Assembly: GCA_013396525.1 (NCBI GenBank)
Contig: VWYX01000011.1
Span: 2,685,789 to 2,749,788, forward strand
DNA: 64,000 bases
Direction: 5' to 3'
Origin: Chaetorhynchus papuensis
Taxonomy: Eukaryota; Chordata; Aves; Passeriformes; Rhipiduridae
Part shown: positions 13,401 through 25,600 of the stretch, in pieces
Layout of the letters: the number at the start of each line of letters is the position of its first letter
Numbering within the stretch: position 1 is the first letter of the stretch
Translations under genes and position numbers: made by a program
The notes under the pieces: generated by a model
Database searches by the model: none
Told to the model about the DNA's origin: nothing
What the model saw: only the letters and a program-made list of their open reading frames with translations

Positions 13401-16400
13401 AGATTCCCCAATGAGAGGCTCGAGTGAGCCCCCCCTCCCCAAGGAACCTTTCCCTGGATGGTTCTATCTCAGTTTCCAAAATGTGTTCTGCAGAGGACCT
13501 TGGGCTCTGGGCACACTGATCCCTCACTACGAAGCTTCTCAAATGTTCAGTCTCCCAGCTTGACAAACAAGTCCAAGAATGTGGGCAAAAAACACTGAGA
13601 ATACAGAAGCTGTAAAAAGGTATAACAGGGGTATAAAAGAAAAGACAAAAATCATCATGGCATCACCACTGCAGGCATTTCTGAGAGCACATGACAGGCA
13701 AGCTCAAGGAACAGAGCTAAAATCAGCCAATTTTTTTCCACATTAAGGTAAATTTTAACCTAGATCACTTTTGCAATCCACTTAACGCCAGTCACAGGAA
13801 CGTTTGGTGTGCACAAAAGAAAGCGCCAGGAGACGGGAAAGGGTAACACGCAGAAACAAAAGAACAAAATTCCTTTTGCAGCAGCCCTAATGGTTTAAAG
13901 TAACACCAAACTCCAAATAAAATCTCGAGCAACTTCCAGCTAATAACATACCATTAGTAGAACTGTAAGAATTACACCCAGAAAAGGCAAAGGAAAGCAG
14001 GACCTTTACAGCAAAAACCTCAGAACCGAGTGAGCTGTTACCTGCACAGAGGCGCTGCCCGGGCACTGAACACCCACCCTGGCCTCAGCTTGTTAAAATT
14101 GTGTCCTTAATGAGGGGGCGGGAGGGTTGAATGTCCTTTGGAGAATTTAAAGAGACAAATCCCCCCAACAAGCAATAACCACGATTTACATCACAGAACC
14201 CCAAATCCCAGCAGAGACAGGGGCCGTGGAGCTCCGTGCCAGTTCCACTCCTTCCTTAGACTGCAGGGGAACCACTCAGTGGAGTCTGGAGTGACCTTCT
14301 GGCCAAACCAGGAAACCCTGACCTTCCCTGTGCCATCAGACACCTTTAGCAGCTGGCACAGCTGCCTGGTGGGGCTCTCTGAGTGTCCTCTTGCTGCTCC
14401 CGGTTCCCTTTCAGACCCTCTTGGGGACAGTCCCACCTCTGTCCAGCTGTCTGTGAAGATTACAGTGCCCTCCCCTCTGGACTTTGACTCTCTGCTCCTG
14501 CTATCTTCTCCTTGGACAATTTCAGCCACAGATTTCCATACCACTTCTATTCTGAAACTGTACCACTGTGAGAATACTCGGGGGTTTTTTTAAAAATACT
14601 GGATAGTAACCATTCCTGCAAGCTGAACTTATATTCTCCTACACGAGAAACTTGCAGTTTTTGTCCCATCCTTATCACTGGCCATTGTGTCACCTTCCTG
14701 TAATGCATTGAGCAACAGAACAAGCATCTGCAGTGTGCTTGTGCTCCTGTTCCTCCAGAGAGGCCTGTGCAGGAGGGGGTTTTGCATTGGCATCTTTGGA
14801 TTCACACACCCCATCACTGAAGGCTCAATAAAGAATGTGATCTCAAAGAGTTCTGACCCAGAAACAGGCAGAAATATCCACTGATGTGGCTGACGAGCTT
14901 AACTCGCCCTCAGCCTATAGACTTTGCCCCCTTTACCCAATTTCAGTTGATCCTAAAACACGTGGCTGTGGCAGCCTGGGTGCACAGCATTGGTCCCTAT
15001 GTCTGTGTGGCAGCAGGAATGGATAAAAACCTTGCCAGTGTTCACAGAATAAACTGTCACATCTCGTGAACCAGAGCACTGCAGTGGAGAGCTGAAGCTG
15101 AGAGAGTATCCCTGTTAATAATTTCTCAATATCTGTCACTGCCACATTTGTGCCCTTTCCTTATGCCAGAGCTGGGGATTCCACAGGTGTGGATTAGCTC
15201 AGCACACTAGCCTGGCACAAAACTATTCTTTTTTTTCCCCCTATTAATTTTGTATCACATAAAGGGCTAAGGCTGCTGAACAAATCCATTTTGCATGTGG
15301 ATAAAATGAGGGAAATATAAACCACTGCCACCCTGAGAGTCACCTCTTCCTACATTAAATGAAGCCTAGTGTGTGTTCTCATCATGGGAAAAACCACATT
15401 CTCTTGGGCCGAGCCTCAAACTCATCTTCAGCAACTCGTCTGGCTAAAAATAGACAGGTCTGCACGTGCAGGAGAAGATCAGCATTAATCTTGCTTCTCA
15501 GTGTCTTTATTTTAGCACATGCCCTCTTCATTCGTTTATAAAAAGGATGAGTGGACAAGCAAAGAATTCTGAGCACAGCTTGCAGAATTCAGCTCTTCGC
15601 AAGTAACTTCAGTGTGAGCAATCTTTAAGGAACTAAAAGACACAAAAGGGAGAATAATTCAGAACAAACCAAAAGTGTAGAACAAGAGAAGATCCTTGTT
15701 TTCTGCAGTATTTCACACAGTCCCATCCTGCCAGAACTGTGCTGGAGGACAGGGATGCATATTGGACTTCAGATCTAGGTTTTTCCCTCAGAAAAGAGAA
15801 ACCTACGGTTGATTTCAGTGGAAGTTACTAAAGACTCTTTTAAGGCAAACACAAATATTGAGTGAACCAAAACCAACACAGGGAGTATACAAATACATTC
15901 CTGCTCAGCGTAATTCTTCATTCTTCTCATTCCTCAAAGCTGCAACACCTGCTTTTCAAGATATTTAATTAGGTCGATCTTTTAAATAACATGATGGAAT
16001 TATATAATAAAATCAGTTTACATACTAAATAACTGCATCATATAACTGGTTTATGCCCCTTGAAAGAAGCTGTTTAAATAATCCCACTGTTGGCTCCTGT
16101 GAAAGGACACACTTGTAAAATGTGTCCCCAAAAATGACCTTTAGTGGGGTTAGCAGAGCCATGGAAAAACCTTTGATGCAGATGTGGTGATAGAAGTCCC
16201 TCCATGCACCAGCAATAAATGGTATGTGCTACACACACGGGCAGAGCAGTTAAATACAAAATAAAAATCCATCTCTTTCTGGCAAGTGAAACTATTATTA
16301 ATATGCTGAACAAGCAATTACCATGGCTGAACATCCCACAAGTTTTTATCTTATTCTTCCATTGAACAATTTGAACAAAGATTTCTTAACATGATCTTTA

Positions 16401-19400
16401 GCTTTGATCAGGCCTATTTTTGTCCATCTGCCTGGAAGCTCTTCATTAGCATTACTAATGCCTTCACCATGTGCATTTTTTCCATCGAAATGAACTTTAT
16501 TTCCACCCAGAAATCTGCTTGTTGAAGTGCAGGCTATGGTGAGATACATTTAAGGCTACTCCAGAGGTAATTATTCATTCCCTGCACTGCAGAATTCTGA
16601 TTTGTTAGGGTTCTGTATCATATACAGAAATGATAAACACTGTTTGCCCATGATGGAGCTTTCTTTGCAGACAAAATAAACAAAGTGGGAAAGTTCCCAT
16701 GTAGAGCAGCCTGGCCATTAAACACCCAGTTTGGTTCTGCCCTGCTCTGGGCAGCCCTGGGTAGCCACAGAAATGTGGTTTGTTAAGAGAATGGCTGTGG
16801 TATTTCGTTTTTGTGGAGAGCTGTGAAGATGTAGAAAAGCAGGATAAATAGACAGGTCTCTAGTGCTGAATGTGGCCAAGGGAAGCCTCGTAGTAAATAA
16901 ATAAAAGGAGTTTACAGTGAGCTGCTCGGTTCTGTTTGAGAAGCAAATTGTGCTGTGAGATACGAACATCAAAAGGTATTTCCTCAACAATTTGGGGGAA
17001 ATCCCACAGCAAGATAAGCTGTGAGCTCAGCCATGGGGCTGTGGGAGATGTGCAGAACAGAGAGGAGGAGCCTCCAGGAGTCTCCACGGGGAACAAAAAC
17101 GTCCCAGTGGGAAGAAAGAGCTTTTCTGTTTCCTTCTGCAGAACTGCAGGCAGTGACAGAATTGCACTGTCAGAGACACACAAAGCAGAGGTGCTGGGTG
17201 GCTGAAACACCAGGGAGGGCAGAAAAAGAGCAAAAAATTAGTAGCTTTTACTGAGACCTTGAATATTCTATTTAAACCCACAGTTACCACTGGGATTTGA
17301 CTCTAAATCAAAAAGATGTACTACATTGTTAAAAAATTGTAAGGTAGGGTAGCACATGTGAGTAATCATAACTGTATGTTTAAAAACTGAGATACAGTGT
17401 TTAGTAGCAATGTTAACATTTTTTTCTCTCTCTGTACAGATCATCTACAGTTCTTTAAGGCTTGAAGAAAATTCAGTATTGTTAGACATAATTGTGTTTT
17501 ATTCACATCAAGCAGTTATGTCCTAGAACATAAAATGTTGGGAAGAAAATAGAATTACTAATGCAAAAAAGTTCTGCTTATTCTATGGAATAGGATACTT
17601 TATAAGCAAAGAGAAAAAAGGAGACTCAGTTATTAACTGATTACCATTACATCATTTATTAGCTGTTTGCTTACTTTTTCTTGTGGGAAAAGCCCAAAAT
17701 CAAGCAAAATAATTTCTTCTGTTTTTTTACATTGTCCTCTGAAGTAATCCTGTGCAATTTTTTATACATGCCTTGTTTTTAGAAAACATGAATGGAGCAA
17801 GAAATATGTTTTCTTACTGCTCTGTTGAAACCTGAAAGCAGAAAAACTTTTGGAGAAGATAAATCTGGTTGTGATCTAGAATTATAGACTAAGTGGTCAA
17901 AATGGAGAAAAGAGTGACAACAGCACTCACCTAAATCAGTTAATTGCTTGAAGGAGGGAAAACGCTTGTAACAAAGAAGTTATAAAATATAAACCTGAAA
18001 CCTTTATTGATGTTTTGTTTCCCAAGTATTAGGGGAGGCTGGCCTGGAGTAAATTAAAATCACTAATGATTTTTTTCAGATTAGAACAATTATTCAGTTT
18101 AATGAAAAAATGCCTTGACACAAGGAAACTTCACGTTTTTACTGTATCATTTAATAATGGTACAGCTCATCCAGCTGTAGGTTTTAAATCAGAGCTAGAT
18201 TTAATAAGTCAGGTTGAACTGCAGGTTGCTGTGGGCACAATTCAGCATGTGAACTTTCCTTAACAATAGGTGGGAAACTGTCCATTTCCTCTTCCTACAG
18301 CCGAGGACAAGCAAAACATGTCGGTTACCTCGGAACTGAAAAGTTTATAGCCCAATAAATGACCTGTGGGGCAGCCATCTCACAGCTGGTTAAAAACAAA
18401 CTGCAGCTGCAGCCGTGGAGAATGAACCTTGCTGAGGTGGAATCCTCAGCCATTTAAAGCAATGTTCAGCATCAGCTGGGGGTTTAATTAACATTTGCGG
18501 TACCGTGCATGATTGTAATGTGAAATGTCACTTTTTAAAGGTTAATATGAGATGTTTTAATGTACCTTCAAGTCACTGATAAATGTTATACACGTGTGAT
18601 AGTAACTTCTTGTGACTTCATTTAGAGAAACACTATGGAATGTTCAATTATTGCCGCCAGAAAGTCGGGAAATTATGGTTTAGATTAAATAAAGCTTTAG
18701 CAAACAAGTAATGCTTGGAATTATCAGTGAGTGGATTTTCTGTGGATTTAAGTTTGCAAATAAACATTTATTAAGTAGTCAAAGAGAGTATTTTTAGAAA
18801 GTGAGGTAACCTTGTCAATAGAAACTATCTATTCATATGTAATTAACGCTCTTCATTTATTTTAATTGCTTAGCAGTTAATACTTCTAATCCTATTTTCC
18901 CACCTGTTAAAATAAGCTATTCCACCCCATGCTTTCCTTTTTGTTATTTACCACATTCTCATGCACTGTAAACAAGCTTAGACTGATTTCCTTCTGAAGA
19001 TAAATTCAGGAATTTTTAAAAATTCCTAAATGTAAATAGATTCCAACTAAACCTGCCAAAAGGAGGAAGAGACAGAAGAGTGAAAACTGACTGCAGTGAT
19101 GACACTGGCCAGGAGGAGAGGAAAGCTTCAGCCCACCAGGAGCAGTGAAGGATTGTGGTGTGTTTTCTGTGGTACAGTGGTTGTGCTAATGACATGGAAT
19201 TTCTGGATGAAGAATGTACTACAGGGTGACTTAGCAACATATTTCCTGTTTGTGGTTGAGTTAAATGCTGTGTGTTTGCTCTTCTGGTAGCATACAGAGC
19301 AATTATGTTTTTCCTTTTTTTTTTTCCCCTCCAGTGCAGTTAGGACAAAGACTTCAGCACTGTTAACCTTCTTCTTCAGTTCTAGCAATGTGGAGAACAG

Positions 19401-21900
19401 AACATTTCCCAGGGACTGAAAACTGAGTCGCAGGTTTGGTGATCTGTCAAGCAGAAGCCTGTGCCTTGTCTGGCAAATGGAGATTCCACCACTGAATTGA
19501 TGGATTCTCATAAATCCAGAATCACTTTCCTTTTCAGATCCATTTGGAGTGAGTGCCTTCTGCAACCCTGCATGACTGAACTTTTGGTCTGTGTAGGGGT
19601 AGGGTGTTAGAGCTGTAAGGTCTCACAGTGCTGGGTGAGCCAGTCATCCTCACGGGCCTATTTTTGCCCCAGTTCAGATAGAAAATAATGCACGTTTTGG
19701 GGATGCTCGAAATACCTCACGCTTATCAGTTTCTGATCATTTTGCTGTAAGGTAATTGTGTGATCTCTGTGAGCTGCTGTGGTTGTGTGACTGATTACCC
19801 AGAAAACCATAAGGAGAAATGCCAGCACCCACAGAGCAGTGGCTTTTTGGAGTTCCACGTTTGCAGCGTTGTGAAATGATATTTTTAATAAATAGTTCTG
19901 GAATCCATTTGCTTCAGAGATGCAGCCAAGTTAAGAACAGTTTGTACAACTACTCGTTTCCACCCTCAGGCCACACTGTTGCTCTCGGAGCTGAGCCAAA
20001 ATACTGCATTGCAGTGTCTGCCAAAATGAGGTTTGTCTGCTTGCCTTAAGTGGAGTTGTGGTTTTCTGGGGAGTTTTTTGTTTGTTTTGGTGTTGAGGGG
20101 CTTCTCCATTTAAATTTTTCCTCACTGGGTGAGCTACATTATTTCTCTTCGCTCCTTTTGCTTGGAATTACCTGCAGAGTTTTTATGGTCATAAAGGTCC
20201 TTAGTTCATACATGGAATATTTGCTTCTCAGTCCTGGAAACTGGAGTGGGGTGGGGGGAGAACACTAAAATGCAGCAGTTAGGACTAAAAGCATTTTCAA
20301 AAAGCAAACAACAGGCTTTAACTTCTGCTGGGGAGGCTGTGAAGTACATCTAATGACACTCGATCTACAGCAAGCTTTTCAAAAGCAGCTCTCCAGCAAA
20401 TCCTGTAGCTACGTTTTGTACAGCACAAACAACAATTTTAAGCCACAGCTGAAAACTCGGTATGGAGACTTGCAAAGCATTTGTAAATTAGAGTTAAAAA
20501 ATGACCTAACTCCGCTAAGCAAGCAGCCTCGTGTCCCAGGAGAGCAGGCAAACCCAGGAAGGGGAACCAAGAACAGCTGGGCGGTGACTTTTCATCACAT
20601 GATGCAGCTGCAGCCTGATGGCTGCACATCTCTCCTCCATCAGGACAGGGGCAGAGTTAGACCAGGGCACAGTGATTGCAGCATACCAGCACTAAAATGG
20701 CAAATCTCTCGTGTGTTCAGTGGGATGGGCATTGTCCCCACACCCCACTGCAGTGCTTTTTTGGGGTGTTTTGCTTGAATCAGGAATGGGATCTGAGTTT
20801 TACTGCATCAAAACTAAATTAACTCAAGGCCCGACTGTACACTTGCTCAATTTTCTCGATTTCTCACACGTGCACTGACTTTCACTCATACCACAAATTA
20901 TTTTTGATGTCATGCCAGCTGCTCTTGAATCTTAGAGGTCAGTTCAGTGTAAAGGTTTTACTGAAGACCACTTGGCTAATGCAGTACAAGCAGCGTTGTG
21001 GCAAATTTAGAAAATTTGAGGACAAAAAGTTCTTGAGCACTTAAGAGTTATGCTGAACAAATAGTGCTACAGATTTTGGATTAAAACCTCTTAAACTCAT
21101 GCACAGAGGTGTCAGGCTGTTGGAAATTGTTCTCTGTTTTCTCTCAATGTGGACTGACTGAATGTTGTGCTGCAGATATGGGCGCTGCTTAATATGGAAA
21201 AATAGAGATAGCAGAGAAAAAAACCAAAATGGTCATTAGGGCTGACTGAAGGGAAGAAAAAACCAGATTGGAGCATTTCTTTTTAACTAACCATTGTTAA
21301 ACTGATGCTGTAGGTGATACCCTGTAAACTATAAATGGATATAGTTGGACATAACATCACATTGCCTGACATTGCAAACAAGTGATTAAATTCATGATTA
21401 CTTGATTAATTTCATAATTCCAACTTATGCATGGTTAAGTTGGTATCTAAACTATGCCCAAATAAATATTGTTAAAGTCAACAGAATGAAAAAAATATGA
21501 AGATTTGTACTAGAAGGAAGAGATGCATGTCAGAGGAAAGTTTAGAACAGAGCAGCCAGAGCTGGCCTGTTTTATAACCTCCTAACTTTGATTTTAAGAC
21601 CCCCGCCAGTTTTAGAGCTGTCATTTTATTTGAAAGCTGGTATCGTCAGATTTTATCAACAGGTTTTCATTGCTGGATTTAAGAGAGTAATATTTCCCGC
21701 AGCAGTCAGGAAAGCCTCAGAGAGCCACAAGAAATGCAGAGAGCCACCTGAATGCCAGGCTTTGTATCGCTGGGTATGTATTAAACAGAGATCAGCAAAC
21801 CCACTCTGCTGTCTCGTTTGCCTTTCCATAAGAACAAAGCCCCTGTGGCAGCAGTGCTGAGTTGGGACCCTCTCCTGAAGGGCAACAAACTGATACAGAA
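10430..21900. other. Upstream non-coding sequence, no gene seen
   Basis: No coding exon or RNA gene is recognised here. The longest frames, such as 14138-14593 on + and 19128-19565 on -, have no recognisable domain and overlap frames on the opposite strand. Homopolymer runs occur, such as the A-run at 10740-10751. A stretch near 18440-18720 mixes AT-rich homeobox-like words with scattered CpGs and is a weak candidate conserved element. Confidence 0.55.
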
Positions 21901-21909
21901 CCCGCTGGG

Positions 21910-22196
21910 AACCTCCAGGAAAGATGGGGCAAAGCTATCCACAAGAGCACGTAGTGACAGGACAGAATGGCTTCAAATCTAAAGAGCGAAGGTTTAGATT
22001 AGCTATTAGGAAGGAATAGTTCCCTGTGAGGCTGCCCAGAGTAGCTGTGGCTGCCCCATCACCGGCAGCATCCAAGGCCAGGTGCGATGGGGATGGGAGC
22101 CACCTGGGCTAGCGGGAGGTGACCCCGCCCACGGCAGGCAGGAGGTTGGAAGGAAACGCTCTCCAAGGCCCCTCCCAACCCGCCCCGCTGTGCGAT
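21910..22196 (+). mobile_element. CR1 LINE 3'-end fragment next to the DIAPH2 promoter
   Basis: The sequence follows the 3' untranslated part of avian CR1 elements. Recognisable pieces are a GGAAAGATGGGG-like block, GTAGTGACAGGACAG, GGTTTAGATTAG, TGCCCAGAGTAGCTGTGGCT, a CAAGGCCAGG block and a degraded CCTCCCAACC end. A short internal piece around the usual CACTGGCACAGG block is missing. Relative to other CR1 copies it is 5'-truncated, which is normal for this family, and its terminal octamer repeat has decayed. It ends about 310 bases before the DIAPH2 start codon. Confidence 0.85.
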
Positions 22197-22442
22197 AAAC
22201 CCCGGCCCGAGCGCGGCCGGACCCTCCCCTCCTCTCGGCCCAGCCTAGGCCGTTCCGCCGCGCCCCCCGGCGCTCCGCCATTTCCTGCCCCTCCTTCCCT
22301 CGCTGCCCCCGCAGGGCGCAGGCGCGCGGCGCTCGCTCAGGCGCGGTGGCTGCGGGCGGGCCGTGCGCGTGCGCGGCGGCGGGGCCGGGGGAGGCAGCGG
22401 AGCCGCCCCGGGCGGAGCGGGCGCGGGGGGCCCGTGGGGCCG

Positions 22443-22454
22443 ATGGGGCCGTGA
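22443..22454 (+). other. Minimal upstream ORF (3 codons plus stop)
   Basis: ATG GGG CCG TGA lies 64 bases upstream of the main ATG and in a different frame. The bases before its ATG (GGCCG) give a G at -3 by position, and the +4 base is G. If transcription starts upstream of it, it could modestly reduce scanning to the main start. Whether it lies in the mRNA is unknown. Confidence 0.4.
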
Positions 22455-22506
22455 GCGCTCGGCCCGGCGGAGGCGGCGGCGGCAGCAGCGCGGGGCCCGC
22501 GGCGCC

Positions 22507-22623
22507 ATGGACGGACACGCGGCTCCGGGCGCGGGCGGCGAGGAGCCGCTGAGCTCGGGCAGGATGAACCCGAAGCGCGGCGGGCGCGCCGCGGAAGAGG
22601 AGAGCCGGAACAAGCCCAAGCTG
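22507..22623 (+). CDS. DIAPH2: DIAPH2 exon 1 (coding part), start codon
   Basis: It encodes 39 residues, beginning MDGHAAPGAGGEEPL and ending ESRNKPKL, then a GTGAGC donor. The start is chosen because GCCGCC-like context (GGCGCCATGG, G at +4) is strong, no in-frame ATG lies upstream in the open frame, and the residue pattern (GAGG-EEP, KR-G-RAA, NKPKL) matches mammalian DIAPH2 N-termini from memory. The glycine-, alanine- and arginine-rich stretch precedes the GTPase-binding domain. The exon is very GC-rich because it lies in the CpG island. Confidence 0.93.
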
Positions 22624-25600
22624 GTGAGCGCGCTGGGAGCCGGGCAGGGAACGGCACGGGCAGGAGGAGGAGGAGGAAGGGGCGCGGATGCGCCGCGCTG
22701 CTTGCAGCGGGGAATGCGGGGCCAGGGGCGCGCGGAGGGGCGTGGGAGCCTTGTCGGGAATTAAAGGCTCGGCGCTTTAACCCCCGCGGGGTTCCGTGGG
22801 GATTTCGGGGGGCTCCTCGCAGAGGCAGCTGGCAGCCCCCGGAAGGGCCGGGCCGCGGTGCTGCCGGACCGGGAGCGGTGGGAATTCCCACGCGGTGCCG
22901 GCGGGGGCGGGCGCTGGAGCGCGGGCGCCGCGGGTTCCCACGCTCGGGCGGGGCGGCGGTGCGGGGATGGGGACAGGGATGGGGATGGGAATGGGGACAG
23001 GGACAGGCTCAGCGCTGCTCCCGCAGCCCCTGCCCCGCTCCAGCGGCAGAGCGCGGGGTGCGGCGGGCCCTGTGTGAGCAATCCAGAGCGCTGCTGGTCA
23101 TGGTGCAAACCACGTGCTTCCCAATGCAACTTCTCACTGAACGGGAAAGTCGTTTTAGAAGCTGGGTGGTTTCTAGCTTATTTTGGAAAGACTTGGCACA
23201 GGTCTGAGTGTAAATCCTCTTTAGGACTGCGGTTTGTTTATTAGGGCTGTGCTCTTTGATTTTTTTAGTGACAGGCCCGATAAGTTGAAACACAGGTAGG
23301 GTTCAAAGCGACATCACTGGGTTGTACCTCACTTCATAAATGCTGTAGTAGCAAAGCCAGGTAATAGGACGGTGTTTATCCTCGGGTGTTTACATCTGTT
23401 ACTTACACGTGGCGTGATGTTGAATCTACCCTTTTTAGCTCAGGTCTTGTCTATTTCCAAGTGCAACAGTGTAGCAGACACTTCAAACTTCCTGAGTCTT
23501 CTCCTTGCGGAGAGTACGAGTTACAAACTGTGTTTAATCTGTTGCAAGGGTTTTCCCAGATCCTGGCAAAACTAAGTCAGTACTGAAGTTCTCCTGTGTT
23601 GCGTTCCTTTCGGTGACCATTGAGTTTTTGAATGATCAGCCTGACAACTGCAGGTTGTGTTTTTGTTGGGTTTTGGGTTTTTATTTTGTTTTTGGTTTGT
23701 TTGTTTGTTTGTTTTTTTATCACTGAAAACACAGTTAGAAATTATATGGGGAAGTTGGTAAATATATAACAGTGAGGCACAGAAAAGTTACTGAAAGTTA
23801 TATTTGTTTCAGAGGATGACAGCCAGAGCCCTGAATGACTGGAAGTGCACTTGTATTAAAAGTGACAATGTATATCTTGGTAAAAGATAAGCAAATATGG
23901 TGTCTTATTTTGTTTCATGGTGTTATTGGAAACAAACTCGTGTTTCCTTGCATAGGATGAACTTCATATAAACAACAAGTTTGGGTGTGTTTATACTACC
24001 GTTACTATTTCCTGCTAAAGTAGCTAAGAAGGCTGCCTGAAGATTGCTGCAGGGAACTGATTCAGAAATCACCCAGGGAAGTGCTTCTACTGGAAGCTGT
24101 GAACATGAATTTGAATTTTGCTCTAGCAGAAGAGAAATCCCTGTTCTGATAGAAACACATAATTTGAAAATCAAAGTGAAATGAGCTCAGAATTGGATTG
24201 AACAGGATGACTGTTTCCATTGCATGATCTATTCAGTTATTCTAGAATCACTAGAATAAATTTTTATTGTCACATTTAGTGGAAATAAAGAAAATAATGT
24301 TAATATTTGACTTCATTTGCAGCAATATGCTTTTGTTTCTTGAGGGGGTGGATGATTACAGTCCAGCAGCCTCATGGATCAGAGCAGGGATATGGTGCTC
24401 GAGTCAGAGCCTTCTGAAAGATAGTTTTGCCCTGTGGTAGGTGACTGGCCTTTGGTGATAAAATTGAGTGAGTGGGTTGAATGGGAAGGCAGATTTTTCT
24501 CACTCTGGACATGATGTACACGAATGGTGTATGAACCTGACGTGAACAGAGATTTACTTCTGGGTGAGAAAAAGGGATGGGATTCAGGTGTGCTTTAAAT
24601 TGAGTTGGTGTGAGTGGACATCCAGATTTATCAATTATTACCATGGGTTTGTCAGCAGAGAACAAGCCTGTAATCAGGGAAAGGCTTCATCCTTTATATA
24701 GGAGAGTAATCCCACTAAACTTTGCTGCCTTTAATTTGGAATGAGGAGTTGCTTCTGCTGAGGCTGGCAGTGTCTTCAGGCACCGGGAGAGCAGTCTTAC
24801 CTGCACCTCATCCCCATTCTCTTCATTGTGCAGCTGAGATAAAGGTGTTTTTGGGACTTGTGGCAAAGAAGCCGCGCCGTTTGTGCCAGTGCTGAGTTCA
24901 CAGACAAAGTTCCTCACAGTTGGGTGTGGAGATTTTCTTGGTTCATTGTCATAACTTCCAATTCATGGAGCTTCAGAGATGAATCAAGCTGCTCTCTGTC
25001 ATGTGTTGGGTGTAATTCAGGGAGCTCCAAGAGTGCTGACAGGAGTGTGACTGTTCCCCAGAACTTATTTCACACATCCAGGGGAGTGCTGAGCAAGGGC
25101 TTGGTGGGAGAGGGTGTGCAGCTGCACAGAGAGGAGAAAGTATTTTTGGTTCCTGGCACAGGAGCTGAAATTAGGCAAATCCTTGGGAAGGAGTCCAGAG
25201 GAATGATTTTTATGTGATAAAAATGGCTCTAGGTGACAGAGGGCTAGGAACTGAAGTTGTTATCCTGAGGGAAGGGAAACTAGAATAGAAAGGTGGAAGG
25301 TTTTTATTTCCCTGTTCTCTTCATCTGAAACTAAAATGTATGGAGAAGTGTAGTGGTTTGTAGTGTTTTTATTTCCCTGTTCTCTTCATCTGAAACTAAA
25401 ATGTATGGAGAAGTGTAGTGGTTTGTTTGGCTGGGGTTTTTTAAGGGCTGAGCTTGATCAATGACACTTTTTCCTGATTGACAGGAAGTAGGACTGGGCT
25501 ATGGAGGGAGAATCCGTGCTGGGAAAGAAAACAGTGCTTTAAAGTATTTCTCTGTAAGACAATTGATGAATATTTGCACACATGAGTAATTAAAGGTGAG

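Larger units (their letters stand above)
22180..23070 (+). promoter_or_regulatory. DIAPH2: CpG-island promoter region of DIAPH2
   Basis: This is a sharply bounded GC- and CpG-dense block covering the first coding exon and the start of intron 1. I see no TATA box at a plausible distance, which fits a dispersed CpG-island promoter. Candidate sites upstream of the start codon are GC boxes (GACCCCGCCC at 22121 and CGCCCCG at 22181), a YY1/ETS-like CCGCCATTTCC at 22275-22285, and NRF1-like GC-alternating words at 22315-22328 and 22363-22376. The transcription start cannot be placed from sequence alone. The site calls are motif resemblance only. Confidence 0.75.

Noticed and set aside
14138..14593. 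151-codon plus-strand frame in the upstream region
   Set aside because: No recognisable domain, an opposing 117-codon frame overlaps it, and no flanking exons or promoter signs support it.
22363..22506. Possible N-terminal extension of DIAPH2 by 48 residues
   Set aside because: The upstream open frame begins at a GTG and contains no in-frame ATG. The ATG at 22507 has good context and matches the family N-terminus.
22006..22891. Several long open frames on both strands around the CpG island
   Set aside because: GC-rich sequence lacks stop codons. Composition is alanine, glycine, proline and arginine noise, and only the DIAPH2 exon 1 frame continues into conserved exons.
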